From: Bacilli bacterium
GTDB taxonomy: Bacteria; Bacillota_I; Bacilli_A; RFN20; CAG-826
Length of the DNA: 46,128 bases
Reading direction: 5' to 3'
NCBI GenBank assembly: GCA_024399115.1
Contig: JAKSHZ010000012.1
Span: 1-46,128 of the forward strand
Made by a program: the position numbers and the translations under genes. Position 1 is the stretch's first letter. The number at the start of each line of letters is the position of its first letter. The notes below the pieces were generated by a model. It was not told where the DNA came from and did no database searches. It saw nothing but the letters and a program-made list of their open reading frames with translations. Shown one piece after another: positions 42,894 to 46,128 of this stretch.

Positions 42894-44534
42894 ATGTTTA
42901 AAAAATTGAAAAAATTAATGTTCTTATTCCTCTCTATGAGTGTTTTGGGAGCTTGTGGTCCTACTGACGACCCTGCTCCTAATCCTAATGGAGGTAGTGC
43001 TTACGCAATCGAACTTGGTAAGCACGAAGCATATCTTGTACTTAACACATCAGAAAGATTATCTTACGATTTTATTCCTGATATCCCAGATAACTACGAA
43101 GTTTCATGGACATCAAGTAACACAGATATCGTTACTGTTACTAGCAGTGGTTACATGACTGCAATTGCAAAAGGTACAGCAACTGTTACAGCTACTATGG
43201 CTGAAGGTGGTGCTAAAGACTCTTGTACTGTCACAGTTGGTGACCCAGTTGACTATGCTTCTCAAGTAAAGTTGGACATGAATAGTAACACTAAAAAAGC
43301 AGAAGTTACATTCCATCTCCATGTTGATGGTGATACAACTCACTTCAACATCCCAGCAGATGCTGGATATGAACCTGCTGAAGAAACTGGCATTTTAAAA
43401 GCAAGATACCTTGGCGTTGATACTCCAGAATCTACTGGAAAAATTGACCCTTGGGGTAAAAAAGCTAGTAAATATACAAAAGAAAAAGTCTCAACTGCAC
43501 ATAAGATCATTATCGAAAGTGATGATGACAAATGGAATGTTGACTCAACAGGTGGTAGAGCTCTTGTTTGGGTTTGGTATCAAGAAAACGAAGGCGATGA
43601 ATTCAAAAACTTGAACCTTGAACTCTTACAACAAGGTCTTGCAAAACCAAAAAATACAGCTGGCACACGTTATGGTGAAATTGGTACAAAAGCTCTTAAT
43701 CAAGCTAAGGCAATGAAACTTTACGTCCATGGTACAGAAAAAGATCCAGACTACTATTATGGTAAATGCCAACTCACAACACTTAAGGAGTTAAGAACTC
43801 ACTTATCTACTTATTTAAATACTTTTGTAGCATTCGATTGTACTGTTGCAAAAGTAATGGATCAAACTGTCTATGTAGAGGATTATGACGAAGAAACAGG
43901 CATCAACTTCGGTATGCAACTTTACTTAGGTTACACACAATATGTTGATGTTAAAGCTATGACATATCCTAACTATAGAATTAGAGTATCAGGTTCTCTT
44001 CAATATTACGAAGCCGGAGGAACTTACCAAATTTCTGACCCACAATGGGATTCCTACGCTGAAGAAGATTCACCAGATACTTTCCATCTCTACGCAGATG
44101 CAGATCACAACACTGATAAGAAAGCTAGATTTGATTTATACGAAGCTAATGACTTCCAAACAAAGAAAACTTTCACTATCACAGAGTATGTCGAAGAAGT
44201 TGATACAGGAGATTTCATCGAAACTACTCACGACAAAGAATTTAAATTAGGTGATCTTATTTGCTCATCTAGTGCTAAATTCCAAAATTTGACTGTAACC
44301 AGTGTTTATACAACTAACTCTGGTTCTAGTAAGGGCGCTATGTCATTAACCTGCAAAGACGCTCTTAATAACACCGTTACTGTAAGAACTGAGGTTCTTA
44401 AAGAGAACGGCGTAGTGGTCACTCAAGATCGCTACTTAAATAAAACTATCAATGTTAAAGGTATTGTTGATTACTTTAGTGGTTCATACCAATTAAGAGT
44501 ATTCTCTACTAATGACATTGAAGTATTAGCTTAG
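42894..44534 (+). CDS. Thermonuclease (staphylococcal nuclease-like) lipoprotein with Ig-like and OB-fold-like domains
   Basis: 546 residues. Lipobox LGAC. Residues about 30-115 form a Big_2-type Ig-like domain (VSWTSSNTDIVTVTSSG). The SNase domain (about 135-285) keeps every catalytic residue: Asp147 in VDGDT, Arg171, Asp176 and Glu179 in RYLGVDTPE, and Arg222 in GGRALVW. An OB-fold-like region follows (about 300-380, with FDCTVAKVMDQTVYVED), then a second beta-rich domain. It would cut external DNA and RNA at the membrane surface. It lies 21 bases after the binding-protein gene with no terminator, so it is part of the ABC operon, as in mycoplasma nuclease-transporter operons. The ribosome site is weak. 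Confidence 0.9.
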   Translation: MFKKLKKLMFLFLSMSVLGACGPTDDPAPNPNGGSAYAIELGKHEAYLVLNTSERLSYDFIPDIPDNYEVSWTSSNTDIVTVTSSGYMTAIAKGTATVTATMAEGGAKDSCTVTVGDPVDYASQVKLDMNSNTKKAEVTFHLHVDGDTTHFNIPADAGYEPAEETGILKARYLGVDTPESTGKIDPWGKKASKYTKEKVSTAHKIIIESDDDKWNVDSTGGRALVWVWYQENEGDEFKNLNLELLQQGLAKPKNTAGTRYGEIGTKALNQAKAMKLYVHGTEKDPDYYYGKCQLTTLKELRTHLSTYLNTFVAFDCTVAKVMDQTVYVEDYDEETGINFGMQLYLGYTQYVDVKAMTYPNYRIRVSGSLQYYEAGGTYQISDPQWDSYAEEDSPDTFHLYADADHNTDKKARFDLYEANDFQTKKTFTITEYVEEVDTGDFIETTHDKEFKLGDLICSSSAKFQNLTVTSVYTTNSGSSKGAMSLTCKDALNNTVTVRTEVLKENGVVVTQDRYLNKTINVKGIVDYFSGSYQLRVFSTNDIEVLA

Positions 44535-44567
44535 GTTAAAATTTTTTCAGATTAGAGGAAGGAGATT

Positions 44568-46128
44568 ATGATGAAAAAATTAAAGAATAAGTCCTTAATC
44601 GGCTTAGCTGTCTTAGCGATGGCTGGTGCTGGTTTAGTCGCTTGTGGTCCTAAAAAAGATGATGAACCAAAAGTTAAATCACCTTTAGAAGAAGCTGCAT
44701 ACTACATCGACCAAATCTACCAAAGCGATGAAGGAAAATTAAAAACAGCTGACTTCGATCGTATTTCTAAATACATCGATGATCAAAACCGCGAATTCAC
44801 AATTGATTGGTCAGTAACAGTTGTTACTTCCGGTGCTCCAGCAACTTCAGTACAAGTTGTTCCAGGCAAAAACAAGAAAGGCGAAGATGACGCTAACTTA
44901 TCAAAAATCGATATCGATGAAGAAAGTGAATTAGATGTCGACTTCACATTATCAGGTGTTATTCACTATGGTGAAGACTCACTCAACTTAGCAACTTTAA
45001 ATTTAAAGATGCCAAAATTACACATCGCAACATGGGAAGAATACGTTGGAGCTTGTAAAAAATCAGGTAGCTCTGCTGGTGATTCTAAAAATACTGCATT
45101 ATCAGTAGAAGGTATTGTTACTGCAATTATCGGTGCTGCTAATGGCAATACAACAAACGCTCTTTATGTACAAGACGTTTCAGGTAAGGGTTCTTACTAT
45201 GCTTATAAGTTAGCAGACGATCCTGCAACAAAAGTTCAAAAAGGTACTAAAGTCCGTATTTCTGGTGAAACAGGTTTATACTCTGGCACTTACGAAATCT
45301 TAAATCCTTCAATTACTAAGGTTTTCGATGATACTCCAGCTCCAGTTGCTGCTGTCGATTACACTGCAAAATTTGCTGCTGCTACAGCATTAACAGATGC
45401 TGGTCTTACAGATGCTCAAGGTCTTTACGTAGAAATTAAAGATGTTGAAGTTACTGATGAAGATTTAAGCAACGGTTATTTCAATTTCAAAAAAGGGTCT
45501 TTAACTTCATACGTTAGAATTTCTTCTTCTGTATGTCCTATTTCTAAAGATGCTCAAACTAAATTAAAAGCAGATCACCTTGCTAAGAGAGGTTGGATTG
45601 CTGACGTTAAAGGTATCGTCAACTTATTCAATGGTGGCTTCTATTTAACACCAGTCGATGCTGAACCTTTCAACTTCAAATCATTACCTGAATTATCAGA
45701 TACAGATCAAGTCGCTTTCGAAAAGAACAATTTAACATTACTTGCTAATGTTGAAGATAGCCAAGAAGTTACATTAAAGACTGCTGGTTCTTCATATACT
45801 GGCGTTAATATCGCTTGGTCATTCAAAGCAGATACTCCACATACAACAGCTGTTATCGATAACGGCAAAGTTACATTCACATGTGGTGAAGACGAAGAAA
45901 CTGTCACATTAGTCGCAACTCTCACAAAGGGTAGCGCTACTGATACAAAAGAATTCGTTGTTAAAGTTGATGCTGCATCTTCTGATGAATTCCTCCCAAG
46001 CGTTGTTTCTGAAGCAAAAGTTGGTACTTACAAAATGGTCATGGAAATTGGCTCATTTGGTAACCCATTATACGCTACAGGCACAATCAACTCTAAAGGT
46101 GCTTTAGAAACTTCCGATAAAGCTGCAA
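44568..46128 (+). CDS. OB-fold and Ig-like lipoprotein, truncated by window end
   Basis: At least 520 codons, open at the right edge. GGAAGGAGA precedes ATGATG (44568 or 44571). The signal peptide has lipobox LVAC. Visible domains: an N-terminal helical/Ig-like region (about 30-165), an OB-fold-like domain (LSVEGIVTAIIGA, about residue 180, to about 265), a second OB-like region (GLYVEIKDVEV, about 300-370) and an atrophied Ig-like repeat (IAWSFKAD, about 410-470). OB folds of this kind accompany secreted nucleases, and the place after the SNase lipoprotein suggests a nucleic-acid-binding accessory. The downstream end is unseen. Confidence 0.8.
   Translation, partial: MMKKLKNKSLIGLAVLAMAGAGLVACGPKKDDEPKVKSPLEEAAYYIDQIYQSDEGKLKTADFDRISKYIDDQNREFTIDWSVTVVTSGAPATSVQVVPGKNKKGEDDANLSKIDIDEESELDVDFTLSGVIHYGEDSLNLATLNLKMPKLHIATWEEYVGACKKSGSSAGDSKNTALSVEGIVTAIIGAANGNTTNALYVQDVSGKGSYYAYKLADDPATKVQKGTKVRISGETGLYSGTYEILNPSITKVFDDTPAPVAAVDYTAKFAAATALTDAGLTDAQGLYVEIKDVEVTDEDLSNGYFNFKKGSLTSYVRISSSVCPISKDAQTKLKADHLAKRGWIADVKGIVNLFNGGFYLTPVDAEPFNFKSLPELSDTDQVAFEKNNLTLLANVEDSQEVTLKTAGSSYTGVNIAWSFKADTPHTTAVIDNGKVTFTCGEDEETVTLVATLTKGSATDTKEFVVKVDAASSDEFLPSVVSEAKVGTYKMVMEIGSFGNPLYATGTINSKGALETSDKAA

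Overview
The window comes from a low-GC, Gram-positive-type bacterium. It fits an uncultured gut or rumen lineage of the Bacilli that branches near Erysipelotrichales, Acholeplasma and the mycoplasmas, but no rRNA is present and this placement is an inference. The support is AT-rich spacers, strong AGGAGG ribosome sites, seven lipoproteins with clear lipoboxes, HrcA/CIRCE-type heat-shock control, and a nuclease-plus-sugar-type ABC transporter operon of the kind known in mycoplasmas. TGA is used as a stop (25399-25401), so the code is standard.

Layout. 83-4441: an EAL-type c-di-GMP phosphodiesterase (minus strand), a phosphopantetheinyl transferase, an XRE membrane regulator and a GNAT acetyltransferase. 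4484-14569: a secreted block of two paralogous CotH-kinase lipoproteins, each followed by the same multi-hairpin spacer, a domain-swapped GH3 glucosidase with a C-terminal membrane anchor, and a GH43 lipoprotein. 14629-17478 (minus): pyrophosphatase, DUF2130 protein and sugar nucleotidyltransferase. 17584-24221: tldD-tldE-endonuclease I lipoprotein, joined by TAATG overlaps, then hpt, upp and prs, a nucleobase salvage set. 24227-26439 (minus): serine dehydratase and a methyltransferase-fold protein. 26489-28799: CPBP protease, Ca2+/cation antiporter and a small membrane protein. 28862-31321: an hsp20-htpG operon behind two CIRCE operators.

31322-32495 is the most interesting part. Three tandem units of about 330 bp each encode, on the minus strand, a 40-residue hydrophobic peptide with a perfect but hairpin-sequestered ribosome site. 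On the plus strand each carries a TATAAT box and a very short convergent transcription unit ending at a terminator. Inverted repeats link the peptide coding region to its own 3' region and are kept by compensatory changes between units. It looks like an undescribed tandem type I toxin-antitoxin family.

32496-36777 is the str operon (rpsL, rpsG, fusA, tuf). 36897-38155 holds two membrane proteins. 38171 to the end is a MalK/F/G-type ABC transporter with its binding lipoprotein, a staphylococcal-nuclease-like lipoprotein and a truncated OB-fold lipoprotein. Taken together, the secreted nucleases, the transporter and the hpt/upp/prs enzymes suggest a cell that scavenges external nucleic acid and polysaccharide.
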